Source: DASTFY01 sp963813375 (lineage in GTDB: Bacteria; Actinomycetota; Acidimicrobiia; Acidimicrobiales; Ilumatobacteraceae). Taken from it: a stretch of 64,000 nt of DNA. The stretch's first letter is position 1. Each line of letters opens with the position of its first letter. The stretch covers positions 66,871 through 130,870 of the forward strand of contig CAWEYT010000022.1 of the NCBI GenBank assembly GCA_963813375.1. Reading direction: 5' to 3'. A model generated the notes under the pieces. The model worked only from the letters and a program-made list of their open reading frames with translations. It was not told the DNA's origin and did no database searches. This document shows, one piece after another, positions 43,292 through 52,817 of the stretch. Position numbers and translations under genes: made by a program.

Positions 43292-44062
43292 CCTGGCCGG
43301 CCACCCTGCTGGTCGCCGTGTGGGTGGTGCTCGTCGTGGTTCGCGGGGCCGAGCGCAGGCCGGCGGCGCGGCTGGCCGAACTGCGGCAGCGGCCACTCAT
43401 GACGACGTCAGGACTGGGCGTCGGTGATCTACCGGAGCGGCGGCGTCCGTCGGGGTTGTCGGGCCGGCGGCGCGTGGCCGTGCTCACCGCGGCGGCGGCC
43501 ATCGTGGGGCTGATCACGATGGGGCCGGTCGGTGCTGGCCTGGTCGCGGTGTCCGTGCCCGTCTTGGCCCGTGTGAGGACGCAGCGGGCCGGCCGCGCCC
43601 GGCACGCGGTGCGCTGCGCCCGCCTTCCCGATGCTGTTGACCTCCTGGTCGTGGCCGGTTCGGCCGGCCTGGCCTCGCGCCAAGCGATGGCACTCGTCGC
43701 GCAGCGAGGGCCTCCAGAACTGCGCACCGCCTTCGCCGAGGTGGTGGCTCGCGCCAGTGCGGGAGAGCCGTGGGCGCAGGCCGTCCCTCGGCTGATCGAC
43801 ACCATCGGTGAACCAGCACGACCGATCGTCCACGCCATCGTGGCCGCCGAACAGGACGGCTGCGCCCATGGCCACGGTGCTCGGCCGCCTCGCCGACGAC
43901 GCCCGGCGCCAACGCCGCCACGATCTCGAGGCGGCCGTCCGGCGCCTGCCCGTTCGCCTCAGCTTCCCGCTCGTGTGCTGTTCGTTGCCCGCCTTCGCCC
44001 TGCTGACCGTCGTGCCGCTCGTGGCGGCGGGACTGCGGCGCCTCGGCCCTGTGGCCCTCTGA
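43288..44062 (+). CDS. tadC: TadC-like pilus assembly protein (frameshifted)
   Basis: Second T2SSF-domain protein. GTG 43288 overlaps the previous stop. Readable parts are VTWPATLLVAVWVVLVVVRG, GLITMGPVGAGLVAVSVPVL, LPDAVDLLVVAGSAGLASRQ followed by AMALVAQRGPPELRTAFAEV, then after an indel near 43863 MATVLGRLADDARRQRRHDL and LSFPLVCCSLPAFALLTVVP. TadB and TadC form the inner-membrane platform for TadA. About 258 codons in total, normal for the actinobacterial type. Confidence 0.85.
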
Positions 44063-44118
44063 CTCGGTCGACCGCTGCCCCGGTCACCCTCCCATCACGG
44101 CCCGGAAGGGGTACCACC

Positions 44119-44322
44119 ATGACGACACTCTTCATCCGACTCCACGCCTGGCTCCTCGCCCGGGGCGACCAGGGCCAGGCCACCACCGAGTACGCGCTCG
44201 TCCTGCTCGGCGCCGCACTGGTCGCGCTCCTCCTCGTGGCGTGGGCCACCGCAGGAGGCGGAGCCGGCCGCATCGGTGCTCTGCTCGACCGCGTCCTCGA
44301 CGAGATCACGTCACGGGTGTGA
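44119..44322 (+). CDS. Flp-type pilin
   Basis: Prepilin of 67 residues. The processing site region is RGDQGQATTEYALVLLGAAL: glycine before the cleavage point, Glu at +5 relative to the processed end and a following hydrophobic helix (LVLLGAALVALLLVAWATAG), the hallmark of Flp/class IVb pilins. GGAAGGGG precedes ATG 44119. It lies between tadC and tadE and is the expected major pilin. The prepilin peptidase gene is not in the window. Confidence 0.9.
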   Translation: MTTLFIRLHAWLLARGDQGQATTEYALVLLGAALVALLLVAWATAGGGAGRIGALLDRVLDEITSRV

Positions 44323-44696
44323 CACGCCGACGGACCCGCGGTGGCGATCAGGGTCAGGCCGCCCTCGAGCTGGCGCTCTGCCTCCCCATCCTGGCGCTGC
44401 TGTTGCTGGCACTCGTCCAGGTGGCCGTCGTCGTGCGTGATCAGGTGGCCGTGGTCCACGCGGCGCGAGAGGGCGCCAGAGCCGCCGCGGTGACGGGCGC
44501 CGGGCCCGGCGACGCGGTGGCGGCTGCCCGCGACGCGGCCCGGTTGGACCCTGGGCGCCTCACCGTCGACGCCTCGCGCGGCGAGGTGGTGCGGGTGACG
44601 GTGCACTATCGCTCGCCGACCGACGTGCCGCTCGTGGGCCGGTTGGTCGGGGACGTCACGCTCCGGGCGACGGCCGTCATGCGGTCCGAGCCGTGA
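44319..44696 (+). CDS. TadE-like pseudopilin
   Basis: Protein of 125 residues beginning VTRRRTRGGDQGQAALELAL, a TadE prepilin-like site (G/Q-A-A-L-E) followed by the helix CLPILALLLLALVQVAVVVR and an extracytoplasmic domain (REGARAAAVTGAGPGDAVAA, VRVTVHYRSPTDVPLVGRLV). GTG 44319 overlaps the stop of the pilin (GTGA). TadE/TadF proteins are minor components needed for pilus formation. The usual next gene (Rv3654c-like) is not readable. Confidence 0.85.
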   Translation: MTRRRTRGGDQGQAALELALCLPILALLLLALVQVAVVVRDQVAVVHAAREGARAAAVTGAGPGDAVAAARDAARLDPGRLTVDASRGEVVRVTVHYRSPTDVPLVGRLVGDVTLRATAVMRSEP

Positions 44697-44763
44697 GAAC
44701 CCCGACCGCCACGGCTGTCGTCGCAGGGACGGCGAGGGCACCACCGGTAGCGTCGCGGCCGCC

Positions 44764-45111
44764 ATGGACCTCGGCATCCGCTCCACGATCATCGAGGGCG
44801 TCCCCGTGCTGAGCCTGGACGGCGAGGCCGACCTGGCGTCGCTGCCCCGGCTGTACGACCAGGTGCGGCAGTTCATCAGCGAGCATTCAGGCCGGCAGGT
44901 CGTCGTCGACCTCGACGGGCTGGGCTACCTCGATCCCGTGAGCGTCGGCGTCCTCGTCGGTGCCCGCCTACAGGCACGCGCCGGCGGAGGCGACGTCCAA
45001 CTCGTCTGCACCAGCACGTCGGTGGCGACCGTGTTCACCGGCTCGGGCCTCGACGCGGCCTTCGTGCTCCACCGCTCGGTCGCGGAGGCGGCCGGGTCCA
45101 GCGCGCGCTGA
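44764..45111 (+). CDS. STAS domain anti-sigma factor antagonist
   Basis: Protein of 115 residues with the STAS fold: GVPVLSLDGEADLASLPRLY, VVVDLDGLGYLDPVSVGVLV (the segment where SpoIIAA proteins are phosphorylated) and VQLVCTSTSVATVFTGSGLD. DPVS in place of the usual D-S-S/T-G keeps a serine near the phosphorylation site. Such proteins bind serine-kinase anti-sigma factors. TAGCGT at 44748-44753 ends 10 bases before the ATG and no ribosome site is evident, suggesting a leaderless promoter independent of the Tad operon. Confidence 0.82.
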   Translation: MDLGIRSTIIEGVPVLSLDGEADLASLPRLYDQVRQFISEHSGRQVVVDLDGLGYLDPVSVGVLVGARLQARAGGGDVQLVCTSTSVATVFTGSGLDAAFVLHRSVAEAAGSSAR

Positions 45112-45150
45112 CGGCGCCGCAAGCGGTTCCGCCGGCAGCGACGGCGACGC

Positions 45151-46389
45151 TCAGTCGCGGGTGATGACGGTGTCCATGCGGAAGTCCGGGTCGTGACGGC
45201 GCAGCTCGCGGCGGGCGATCGTCATCTTGTGGACCTCGTCCGGCCCATCGGCCAGGCGCAGCGTGCGCAGGTGCGCGTACATGTAGGCCAGGGGGAAGTC
45301 GTCGCTCATCCCGCCCGCGCCGTGCACCTGGATGGCCCGATCGACGATCTTCAGCGCCACGTTCGGGGCCGCCACCTTGATGGCGCTGATCTCGACCGCC
45401 GCAGCCTTGTTGCCGACGGTGTCCATCAGCCACGCCGTCTTGAGAGTGAGCAACCGCACCATCTCGAGCTCGATGCGAGCCTCGGCGATCCAGTCCATGA
45501 TGTTGGACCGCTCGGCGATGCGCCGGCCGAAGGTGGTGCGGGACAGCGCCCGCTGGCACAGCAGCTCCAACGCCCGCTCGGCGGCCCCGATCGAGCGCAT
45601 GCAGTGATGGATCCGGCCCGGCCCGAGTCGCGCTTGGCTGATGGCGAAGCCGTCACCCTCGCCGGCGATCAGGTTGGAGGCCGGGACGCGGACGTCATCG
45701 AACTCCAGCTCGACGTGGCCCTCCTGGTCCATGTAGCCGAACACCGGGAGCGCACGCTTCACAGTCAGCCCCGGCGTGCCCATGGGGACCAGGATCTGGC
45801 TCTGCTGGCTATGCGGGGGCGAGTCCGGGTCGGTCTTGCCCATGACGATGAAGATGGCGCAGTTGGGGTGCATGGCCCCCGAGATCCACCACTTGCGTCC
45901 GTTGAGGACGTAGCCGTCGCCATCGCGTTCGATGCGCAAGGAGATGTTGGTGGCGTCCGACGACGCCACGTCCGGCTCGGTCATGGCGAACGCGGATCGG
46001 ATCTCTCCCTCGAGCAGCGGGCGCAGCCACTGGTCCTGCTGCTCGGGCGTACCGAACATGGTGAGGACTTCCATGTTCCCGGTGTCGGGGGCTGAGCAGT
46101 TGCACGCCTCGGACGCGATCCGGCTGCGCCCCAGCACCTCCGCCAGCGGCGCGTACTCGAGGTTCGAGAGCCCCGGGCCCCACTCGGGATGGGGCTGGAA
46201 GAGGTTCCAGAGCCCACGGCTCCGCGCCTCGACCTTCATCTCCTCCATCACCGCCGGCTGGTGGTGGGGGTCACCGCTGGCTGCGATCTCGTCCTCGTAG
46301 CGCCGCTCGTTCGGGTACACGCACTCGTCCATGAAGGCCTCGAGCGTGGCGCGGTACTCCAGGCATCGATCCGAGAAGGCGAAGTCCAT
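45151..46389 (-). CDS. Acyl-CoA dehydrogenase family protein
   Basis: FAD enzyme of 412 residues, intact. Signature sequences: IRSAFAMTEPDVASSDATNI (FAD and substrate binding), GRKWWISGAMHPNCAIFIVM, GHVELEFDDVRVPASNLIAG, and the C-terminal QVHGAGGMSDDFPLAYMYAH, with RLADGPDEVHKMTIARRELR at the end. The IIHGGxG variant and length match the ACAD10/11-like branch acting on long or branched acyl-CoAs; exact chain length is unknown. It is convergent with the STAS gene. ATG 46389 is about 80 bases from the next gene on the same strand. Confidence 0.92.
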   Translation of the reverse strand: MDFAFSDRCLEYRATLEAFMDECVYPNERRYEDEIAASGDPHHQPAVMEEMKVEARSRGLWNLFQPHPEWGPGLSNLEYAPLAEVLGRSRIASEACNCSAPDTGNMEVLTMFGTPEQQDQWLRPLLEGEIRSAFAMTEPDVASSDATNISLRIERDGDGYVLNGRKWWISGAMHPNCAIFIVMGKTDPDSPPHSQQSQILVPMGTPGLTVKRALPVFGYMDQEGHVELEFDDVRVPASNLIAGEGDGFAISQARLGPGRIHHCMRSIGAAERALELLCQRALSRTTFGRRIAERSNIMDWIAEARIELEMVRLLTLKTAWLMDTVGNKAAAVEISAIKVAAPNVALKIVDRAIQVHGAGGMSDDFPLAYMYAHLRTLRLADGPDEVHKMTIARRELRRHDPDFRMDTVITRD

Positions 46390-46468
46390 GGGCGGGAACG
46401 TAGACCGCCTCGCGCCGAGCGACCGACGCCGATCGGCCGCCCACCATGCCGGCGCCCCCGCCCGTCGC

Positions 46469-47483
46469 TCAGCGCCCGCGCGCCGCCTTGCGCACTCCGC
46501 GCCGGTCGGTGGCCCGCTCCTTCTCCCGCTGCTCCGCCTCCAGCGCCGCCTCCTCCGCGACGAGCCGGGTCATGCTCTCGACGCGGCGAGGATCGAGCTG
46601 CCCGGCCGCCACCGCGTCGAGCACCGCGCACCCGGGCTCGCCCTCGTGCTTGCAATCGCGGAACCGGCAGCGTTCGGCGAGATCGAACACGTCCTGGAAC
46701 GCGCGCTCGATGCCTTGCCCGCTGGCCCACAGGCTGACGGCCCGCAGCCCCGGGGTGTCGATGAGCCACCCGCCGTCCGGCAGGCCGATCAGCTCGGCCG
46801 CAGTCGTGGTGTGGCGGCCACGGTCGTCCTGCTCCCGGACCGCGCCCGTGTCCTGGACCGCTCGCCCGACCAATCCGTTGACGAGGGTCGACTTCCCGAC
46901 CCCGCTCGCCCCCAGGAGGGCGATCGTCCGGTGGCCGGCGGCCAGCGCAGCGAGGTCGTCGAGGCCGGCGCCGGTCCGGCCACTCGCCGCGTAGACGGGC
47001 GCGCTCGAGCGCGATCCGTTCGGCGGCGGCCACCAACTCCTGCGGGTCGTCCACCAGATCGGACTTGCTGAGCACGATCACCGGGGTGGCGCCACTGTCG
47101 TAGGCGAGGACGAGCTCCCGCTCGAGGCGGCGCTGGTTCAGGGCGGTGGTCAGCGTATGGACCAGGAAGACCACGTCGATGTTGGCGGCCAGCGGCTGCG
47201 GCTCTCCGCGAGCGCCCTCGTAGGAGGCCCGCCGCACGAAGACGCTGCGCCGGGGCAGGACGTGCTCGACCCGCTCGCCGTCCTCCGACGGCACCACCCA
47301 GTCGCCCACCGCCACCGCCGCCCCCAGGTTGCGCACCCGGCCCTCGGGAAGCAGCCACGACCAGCCACGATCGATGCGCCGGACCCGGGCCGGCGACGCC
47401 AGGGATCGCCCAGGCCCGGCCAGGAGCCGGCATGCCTCGTCCCACGCGGCGTCCCATCCGAGCGATGGCAGATCAATGGGCAT
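46469..47483 (-). CDS. rsgA: Ribosome biogenesis GTPase RsgA (frameshifted)
   Basis: Circularly permuted GTPase that acts in 30S subunit maturation. From ATG 47483 the OB-fold part (GAAVAVGDWVVPSEDGERVE, LPRRSVFVRRASYEG) is followed by G4 VIVLSKSDLVDD, which precedes G1, as expected for the permuted family. G1 (ALLGASGVGKSTLVNGLVG by reading through frames) and G3 LIDTPGLRAVSLW come next. The zinc-binding end CRFRDCKHEGEPGCAVLDAV is intact. Indels fall between about 46870 and 47010. C-terminal residues are basic, as usual. About 338 codons. Confidence 0.88.
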
Positions 47484-47594
47484 CGGTGGCCGACGGTAGG
47501 CGCGCACCCGGCCCGACCGGCGACGAAATGGCGGCGCGCCGCGATCCACGACCCGCTCCGACCGGCCCGGCAATGGCTCGTCACGCAACATTTC

Positions 47595-47617
47595 GGGCGC
47601 TCCCGAAGGGAGCGCCC
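47595..47617. repeat. Hairpin in rsgA-topA divergent intergenic region
   Basis: Perfect 10-base arms GGGCGCTCCC (47595-47604) and GGGAGCGCCC (47608-47617) around a 3-base GAA. It lies 15 bases upstream of the topA -35 box and over 100 bases from the rsgA start. It could be a regulator site or a DNA-structure element; no T-tract is present, so it is a weak terminator candidate. Confidence 0.55.
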
Positions 47618-47631
47618 GTGCGGGGCCTGCC

Positions 47632-47660
47632 TTGACAGCGCCCGCCGCTCCCCCTAACCC
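47632..47660 (+). promoter_or_regulatory. Sigma-70 type promoter of topA, leaderless
   Basis: TTGACA (47632-47637) and TAACCC (47655-47660) are separated by 17 bases. The expected start point, about 7 bases after the -10, falls at or just before ATG 47670. No Shine-Dalgarno sequence precedes that ATG, so the transcript is probably leaderless. Confidence 0.6.
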
Positions 47661-47669
47661 TTTCCGGCG

Positions 47670-50285
47670 ATGTCCCGTCCCCTCGTCATCGTCGAATCCC
47701 CGGCCAAGGCCAAGACCGTCGCCCGCCATCTGGGTGACGGCTACGACGTCCGCGCCTCGGTGGGGCACATCGCCGACCTCCCGACCAAGGGCCTCGGCGT
47801 GGACGTCGACAACGGCTTCAAGCCGCAGTGGGAGCTGACCCAGCGGGGCAAGGACGTGGTCAAGGAGCTGCGTTCGTTGCTCAAGGACGCCTCGGAGCTC
47901 TACCTGGCGACGGACGAGGACCGCGAAGGCGAGATCATCTCCTGGCACCTCCTGCAGCACCTCAAGCCCAAGGTCCCGGTGAAGCGGATGGTGTTCCACG
48001 AGATCACCAGGTCCGCCATCAACGACGCCGTGGCCAATCCTCGCGACGTCGACGAGGGCCTGGTCGACGCCGCCGAGACCCGCCGCATCCTCGACCGGCT
48101 CGTGGGCTGGGAGGTCTCGCCCGTCCTGTGGCGCAAGGTCAACCGCGGCCTGGCTGCCGGCAGGGTCCAGAGCCCCGCCACCCGCCTGGTGGTGGAGCGG
48201 GAGCGGGAGCGGATGGCGTTCGTCGCCGCGTCGTACTGGGACATCGAAGCCCTGTTGGCCACCGATCCCGCGTTCACGGCGACGCTCGTCGGTGTCGACG
48301 GCACCAAGGTGGCGACCGGCAAGGACTTCGGCGACGACGGGCGGACCAAGGGCCAGGTCGTCGTCCTCACCGAGGAGCGGGCGGTCGCCCTCGCCGAGGG
48401 TCTGGCCGGACGTGACCTGGAGGTGCGCTCGGTCGAGGAGCGCCCCTACACGTCCAGCCCCAAGCCGCCGTTCATGACCTCGACCCTCCAGCAGGAGGGC
48501 GGGCGCAAGCTGCGGCTCTCGGCCCAGCAGGTGATGCGAGTGGCCCAGGGCCTCTACGAGCGGGGCTTCATCACCTACATGCGCACGGACTCGGTCACCC
48601 TGTCCGACGAGGCGCTGACCGCGGTGCGGGCCACGGTCGCCAGCACCTACGGCGATCGCTTCCTCGCCGCCGGACCGCGGCGCTACACGACCAAGGTCAA
48701 GAACGCCCAGGAGGCCCACGAGGCCATCCGTCCATCGACACCGCTGCGCTCGCCCGATCAGGTCGCAGGGGAGTTGCGTGGGCCGGACCTCGACCTCTAC
48801 CGCCTCATCTGGCAGCGCACGCTGGCCTCGCAGATGGCGGACGCCACCGGCACGACGGTGAGCGTGCGGCTCGGCGCGCCGAGCGCGACGCCCGCAGGGG
48901 CCACCGACTGTGAGTTCGCGGCGAGCGGGACGACCATCAACTTCGCCGGCTACCGGCGGGCGTACGTCGAGTCGACCGACGACGGTCCCGAGACGGAACG
49001 CGAGGCGCTGCTCCCGGCGCTGACCGTGGGACAGCACGTCCCGGTCGAGTCGCTGACGCCCGGAGGGCACACGACCGTGCCGCCGTCCCGCTACACCGAG
49101 GCCAGCCTCGTCAAGCGGCTCGAGGAGCTGGGCATCGGCCGGCCATCCACATGGGCGTCGATCATCCAGACGATCCTCGACCGCGGCTACGCGTGGAAGA
49201 AGGGACAGGCACTCGTGCCGACCTGGACGGCGTTCGCGGTGGTCCGTCTGCTCGAGCAGCACTTCGACGAGCTCGTCGACTACACGTTCACGGCCGGGCT
49301 GGAGGACGACCTCGACGCCATCGCCCTGGGCGACCAGGAAAAGGTCGAGTGGCTGAAGGACTTCTACTTCGGCACCGAGCACCCGCCCGGGCTCAAGGAT
49401 CTGGTGACCGACAACCTGGACAAGATCGACGCGGCCGAGATCAACACGTTCCTCCTCGGCTACGACGCCGACGGCAACGAGATCGTGGTCAAACCGGGCA
49501 AGTACGGGCCCTACGTCAAGCGCGGCGAGGACACGGCCAGTGTGCCCGAGATGCTGACGCCCGACGAGTTGACCGTCCCCCTCGCGCTCCAACTGCTCGC
49601 CGCCCCCAAGAGCGACGAGCCGATCGGGTTCCTCGACGGCCTGCCGGTCTTCGCCAAGAACGGTCGCTTCGGTCCGTACGTGCAGTGGGGCGAGGCCGGT
49701 ACTCCGCCGCCCGGGTCCGACAAGCCGAAGATGGCGTCGCTCTTCAAGACGATGACGCTGGAGCGCATCACCATCGACCAGGCGACCGAACTGCTGTCAC
49801 TCCCTCGGGTGGTCGGCACCGATCCGGCCGACGGCCAGGAGGTCATCGCCGCCAACGGTCGCTACGGCCCGTACGTGAGCAAGGGCAAGGAGACCCGGTC
49901 CCTCGCCAATGAGGAGCAGCTCCTCGAGATCGGGCTGGACGCCGCCCTGGCCCTGCTGGCCCAGCCCAAGCAGTACCGCGGTCGCGGGGGGGCCGCACCC
50001 AAGCCGCCCCTGCGCGAGCTCGGCACTGATCCCGTCAGCCAGCGCGGGGTCGTGGCCAAGGACGGCCGCTTCGGCGTCTACGTCACCGACGGCGAGACCA
50101 ACGCCTCCCTCGGCCGGGGTGACCGCCTGGAGGAGATGTCGCCGGAGCGGGCGTACGAGCTCCTCGCCATCCGGCGCGAGCAGGTGGCCGAGAAGGGCCC
50201 AGCCACCAAGAAGTCCGGGGCGAAGAAGGCCGGGGCGAAGAAGGCCGGGGCGAAGAAGAAGGCGGCCACGCGCGGGAGCGGCTGA
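47670..50285 (+). CDS. topA: DNA topoisomerase I
   Basis: Type IA topoisomerase that relaxes negative supercoils, 871 residues, intact. The Toprim domain starts LVIVESPAKAKTVARHLGDG with the acidic DEDREGEIISWHLLQ. The active-site tyrosine is in GFITYMRTDSVTLSDE and TPLRSPDQVAGELRGPD follows. Four C-terminal actinobacterial repeats are visible (GKYGPYVKRG, GRFGPYVQWG, GRYGPYVSKG, GRFGVYVTDG). The end is a Lys/Ala tail with the 15-base unit GCCGGGGCGAAGAAG repeated near 50229-50258, a known feature of actinobacterial TopA. No frameshift over 2.6 kb. Confidence 0.95.
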   Translation: MSRPLVIVESPAKAKTVARHLGDGYDVRASVGHIADLPTKGLGVDVDNGFKPQWELTQRGKDVVKELRSLLKDASELYLATDEDREGEIISWHLLQHLKPKVPVKRMVFHEITRSAINDAVANPRDVDEGLVDAAETRRILDRLVGWEVSPVLWRKVNRGLAAGRVQSPATRLVVERERERMAFVAASYWDIEALLATDPAFTATLVGVDGTKVATGKDFGDDGRTKGQVVVLTEERAVALAEGLAGRDLEVRSVEERPYTSSPKPPFMTSTLQQEGGRKLRLSAQQVMRVAQGLYERGFITYMRTDSVTLSDEALTAVRATVASTYGDRFLAAGPRRYTTKVKNAQEAHEAIRPSTPLRSPDQVAGELRGPDLDLYRLIWQRTLASQMADATGTTVSVRLGAPSATPAGATDCEFAASGTTINFAGYRRAYVESTDDGPETEREALLPALTVGQHVPVESLTPGGHTTVPPSRYTEASLVKRLEELGIGRPSTWASIIQTILDRGYAWKKGQALVPTWTAFAVVRLLEQHFDELVDYTFTAGLEDDLDAIALGDQEKVEWLKDFYFGTEHPPGLKDLVTDNLDKIDAAEINTFLLGYDADGNEIVVKPGKYGPYVKRGEDTASVPEMLTPDELTVPLALQLLAAPKSDEPIGFLDGLPVFAKNGRFGPYVQWGEAGTPPPGSDKPKMASLFKTMTLERITIDQATELLSLPRVVGTDPADGQEVIAANGRYGPYVSKGKETRSLANEEQLLEIGLDAALALLAQPKQYRGRGGAAPKPPLRELGTDPVSQRGVVAKDGRFGVYVTDGETNASLGRGDRLEEMSPERAYELLAIRREQVAEKGPATKKSGAKKAGAKKAGAKKKAATRGSG

Positions 50286-50303
50286 GGCTCCCTGACGGGA
50301 GCC
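50286..50303 (+). terminator. Hairpin directly after topA
   Basis: GGCTCCC (50286-50292) and GGGAGCC (50297-50303) with a TGAC loop begin immediately after the topA TGA. A GC-rich stem without a T-tract is normal for actinobacterial terminators. The following bases include the tmk promoter. Confidence 0.5.
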
Positions 50304-50314
50304 GGCGGCCGTTC

Positions 50315-50320
50315 TAGCGT
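50315..50320 (+). promoter_or_regulatory. Possible -10 box of tmk (TAGCGT)
   Basis: TAGCGT ends 9 bases before the tmk ATG at 50330, the same spacing as at topA (TAACCC) and close to that at the STAS gene (TAGCGT). No ribosome site is seen, so a leaderless tmk transcript is plausible. Confidence 0.4.
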
Positions 50321-50329
50321 GCTGCCGCC

Positions 50330-50939
50330 ATGGAGCGCGGCCGGTACATCGCCTTCGAGGGCACCGAGGCGACCGGTAAGTCCACCCACGCCCGCCGCCT
50401 CGCCTTCGAGCTCGACGCCGTCCTCACCCGCGAACACGGCGGGACCCCGATCGGGAAGTTGATCCGCTCGATCCTGGCCGACCCCGACGCACGCCGAGCT
50501 CACCGACACCGCCGAGGCGCTCCTGATCGCCGCCGACCGCGCCCAGCACATCGAGGAGGTGGTGCGGCCCACGCTGGCGGCTGGGCGGTCCGTCGTGAGC
50601 GATCGCAGCATCTACTCGTCGCTCGCGTACCAGGCGTTTGGGCGAGGTCTGCCGCTCGACCAGGTCAGAGCCGTCAACGAGTGGGCCATCGGCGGATGTT
50701 GGCCGGACCTCGTCGTGCTCATCGATGTGCCGCCCGACCAGGTGGCGCGGCGGCTGCGGCGGCGAGAGCTCGACCGGTTCGAACGCTCCGGCCCCGAGTT
50801 CTATGCCCGGGTGGCCGAGGGGTTCCGTGAACTGGCCGCCGCCGAGCCGGAGCGTTGGGTGGTGGTGGACGGCAACCGGCGGATGGAGCTCGTGGCATCG
50901 GCGATCAGGACGGCAGTGCGCGAGCGGCTCCACTGCTAG
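50330..50939 (+). CDS. tmk: Thymidylate kinase (frameshifted)
   Basis: Phosphorylates dTMP to dTDP. The first frame reads YIAFEGTEATGKSTHARRLA (P-loop GTEATGKST) and REHGGTPIGKLIRSILADPD; after an indel near 50490 the other frame continues ELTDTAEALLIAADRAQHIE, DRSIYSSLAYQAFGRGLPLD (DR-Y motif), PDLVVLIDVPPDQVARRL and the lid region RELDRFERSGPEFYARVAEG. About 203 codons, normal. It is a single-copy essential gene in most bacteria, so the frame break is likely a sequence error. Confidence 0.88.
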
Positions 50940-51073
50940 CGGTGCGACGTCGGGCCGCAGCGGCAACGTGCGGGGCCCGATCCCCCATTGACGGGTGCAG
51001 CCGATCGCGAGACACTGCGGTCGTCGCACGCGTGGGACAGCCATTGGGGGCTGTCCGGAAGGGGCGGTGGGCG

Positions 51074-52797
51074 ATGCCGATGCGATCGATCCTGGGCAGG
51101 CGACGGCGCGCAGTGCCCGCCGCGGTGGTCACGGCAGCGATCACCGCCGGGTTGGTGGTTGCGCCCGCGGACGCACAGACACTCCCGGCCCAGGCCCCGC
51201 CGGCGCCCGCAGCAGCAGCCGCATCCCTGGCGTGGGCGCCGTGCTTCCGAGGCGACGGGGCGTTCGAGTGCGCCACGCTGCAGGTTCCGCTCGACCACGC
51301 GAACCCGGCCAGCAACCGCATCCCGATCGCGCTGATCCGACAGCGGGCCACGGATCCGAGTCGCCGCATCGGTTCGCTGGTGTTCAACCCGGGCGGGCCC
51401 GGCGGATCCGGCGTCGACTTCCTGCGCGCGGCCGGACCGTTCCTCCTGACCGAGGAGGTGCGGGCCCGGTTCGATCTGGTGAGCTTCGACCCCCGGGGGA
51501 TCTTCCGCAGCCGCCCGTTGCGCTGCTTCGAGAGCCCCGAGCAGTGGGAGCCGTACTTCACGCCGTTCGCCTTTCCGATCACGCCGGCCGAGACGCAGCA
51601 ATGGATCGCCGCCGACCGGTACGTGCTGAGGGCCTGCGACCGGCGGGCCGGCGCCATCCTCAACCACATGTCGACGGCCGAGGTAGCCAGGGACATGGAT
51701 CTCCTGCGGGCGGCGCTCGGCGAAGCCCAGCTGAACTATGTCGGTTACTCGTACGGCAGCTACCTGGGCGTCACCTACGCCAACCTGTTCCCCAAGCGCT
51801 TCCGGGCGCTGGTGGTGGACGGCGTCCTGGATCCGGTGGCGTGGTCGACCGGAGCCGGCAACAGCGCGGCAGAGCCTGCCGGTCTCGACCCGCCTGCGCA
51901 GTGACGCTGGCGCTTTGGCGACACTCGAGGAGTTCTTCCGCTTCTGCGACGCCGCCGGCCGGTCGGGCTGCGCGTTCGCTCCCCGATCGGCGAAGCGCTA
52001 CGCCGATCTGGCCGAACGACTCAAGGAAAACCCGACACCGATCGCGGATCCCGTCACCGGCGAGGTGTTCGACTACAACTACTCGTTCCTCGTGGCCGAC
52101 ACCCTCGGCGCCATGTACTTCTCGCCCGACTGGCCGTCCTTCGCCGAGCTCTTGGCGTACATCGACGCCAACGTCGATCCCGACGGAGACCGGGGCGGCT
52201 CTGGCCAGCTTCCGAGACCGACTCGGTGTGACGGATCCATTGTTCGACCGCTACCAGAACCAGATCGAGGGCTTCCCGGGCGTGCTCTGCTCGGACTCCG
52301 ACAACCCCGATCACTATGACGCATGGAGCGCGGCGGGCAAGGCGGCCGATCAGCGGTTCCGCTACTTCGGACGGGCCTGGACGTGGGTCTCGAGCCTGTG
52401 CGCGGAATGGCGCGGTCGGGACGCCGGCCGGTACATGGGTCCCTTCACCGCCACCACGGCGGCACCGGTCCTCGTCGTCGGGACCCGGTTCGACCCGGCC
52501 ACCCGCTACGAGGGAGCGAAGACCGTCGCCGGCCTGTTGCCGAACTCTCGGCTCCTGACCGTCCGGGCGTGGGGGCACACCTCGGCCGGGCTGTCCCTCT
52601 GCGCCGACGAGGTGGTCACCCGCTACGTGGTCGACGGCGCCCTTCCGCCCCCCGGCACGGTCTGCCCGCAGGAGGTCAAGCCGTTCAGCAACACCGGACC
52701 AACAGCGGCCGAAGCGGCGCAGAAGGGCTCGTCCGAGGTCGCTCGGGTGCTGCGGGCCATCAACCTCCCACGGGCCGGGCTGGTGACGGCCGGCTGA
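51074..52797 (+). CDS. Secreted alpha/beta hydrolase, TAP-like (S33) peptidase (frameshifted)
   Basis: Exported hydrolase similar to Streptomyces tripeptidyl aminopeptidases. The Sec signal peptide RRAVPAAVVTAAITAGLVVA with PADAQ leads to FECATLQVPLDHANPASNRI, the oxyanion loop SLVFNPGGPGGSGVDFL, and the nucleophile elbow LNYVGYSYGSYLGVTYANLF. After indels near 51870 and 52195 the frames show CDAAGRSGCAFAPRSAKRYA and the acid/base region APVLVVGTRFDPATRYEGAK and VRAWGHTSAGLSLCADEVVT (TAP-like C-terminal domain, His). About 575 codons, typical. Confidence 0.87.
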
Positions 52798-52817
52798 GCC
52801 ATGGCAACGTCGGGGGT

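Noticed and set aside
44693..44812. GTG 44693 as the next Tad gene (TadF-like)
   Set aside because: The frame closes after about 39 codons with no pilin-like helix and overlaps the STAS start.
46248..49592. 1114-codon minus-strand frame across topA
   Set aside because: Antisense to topA over most of its length; only the rsgA part is real.
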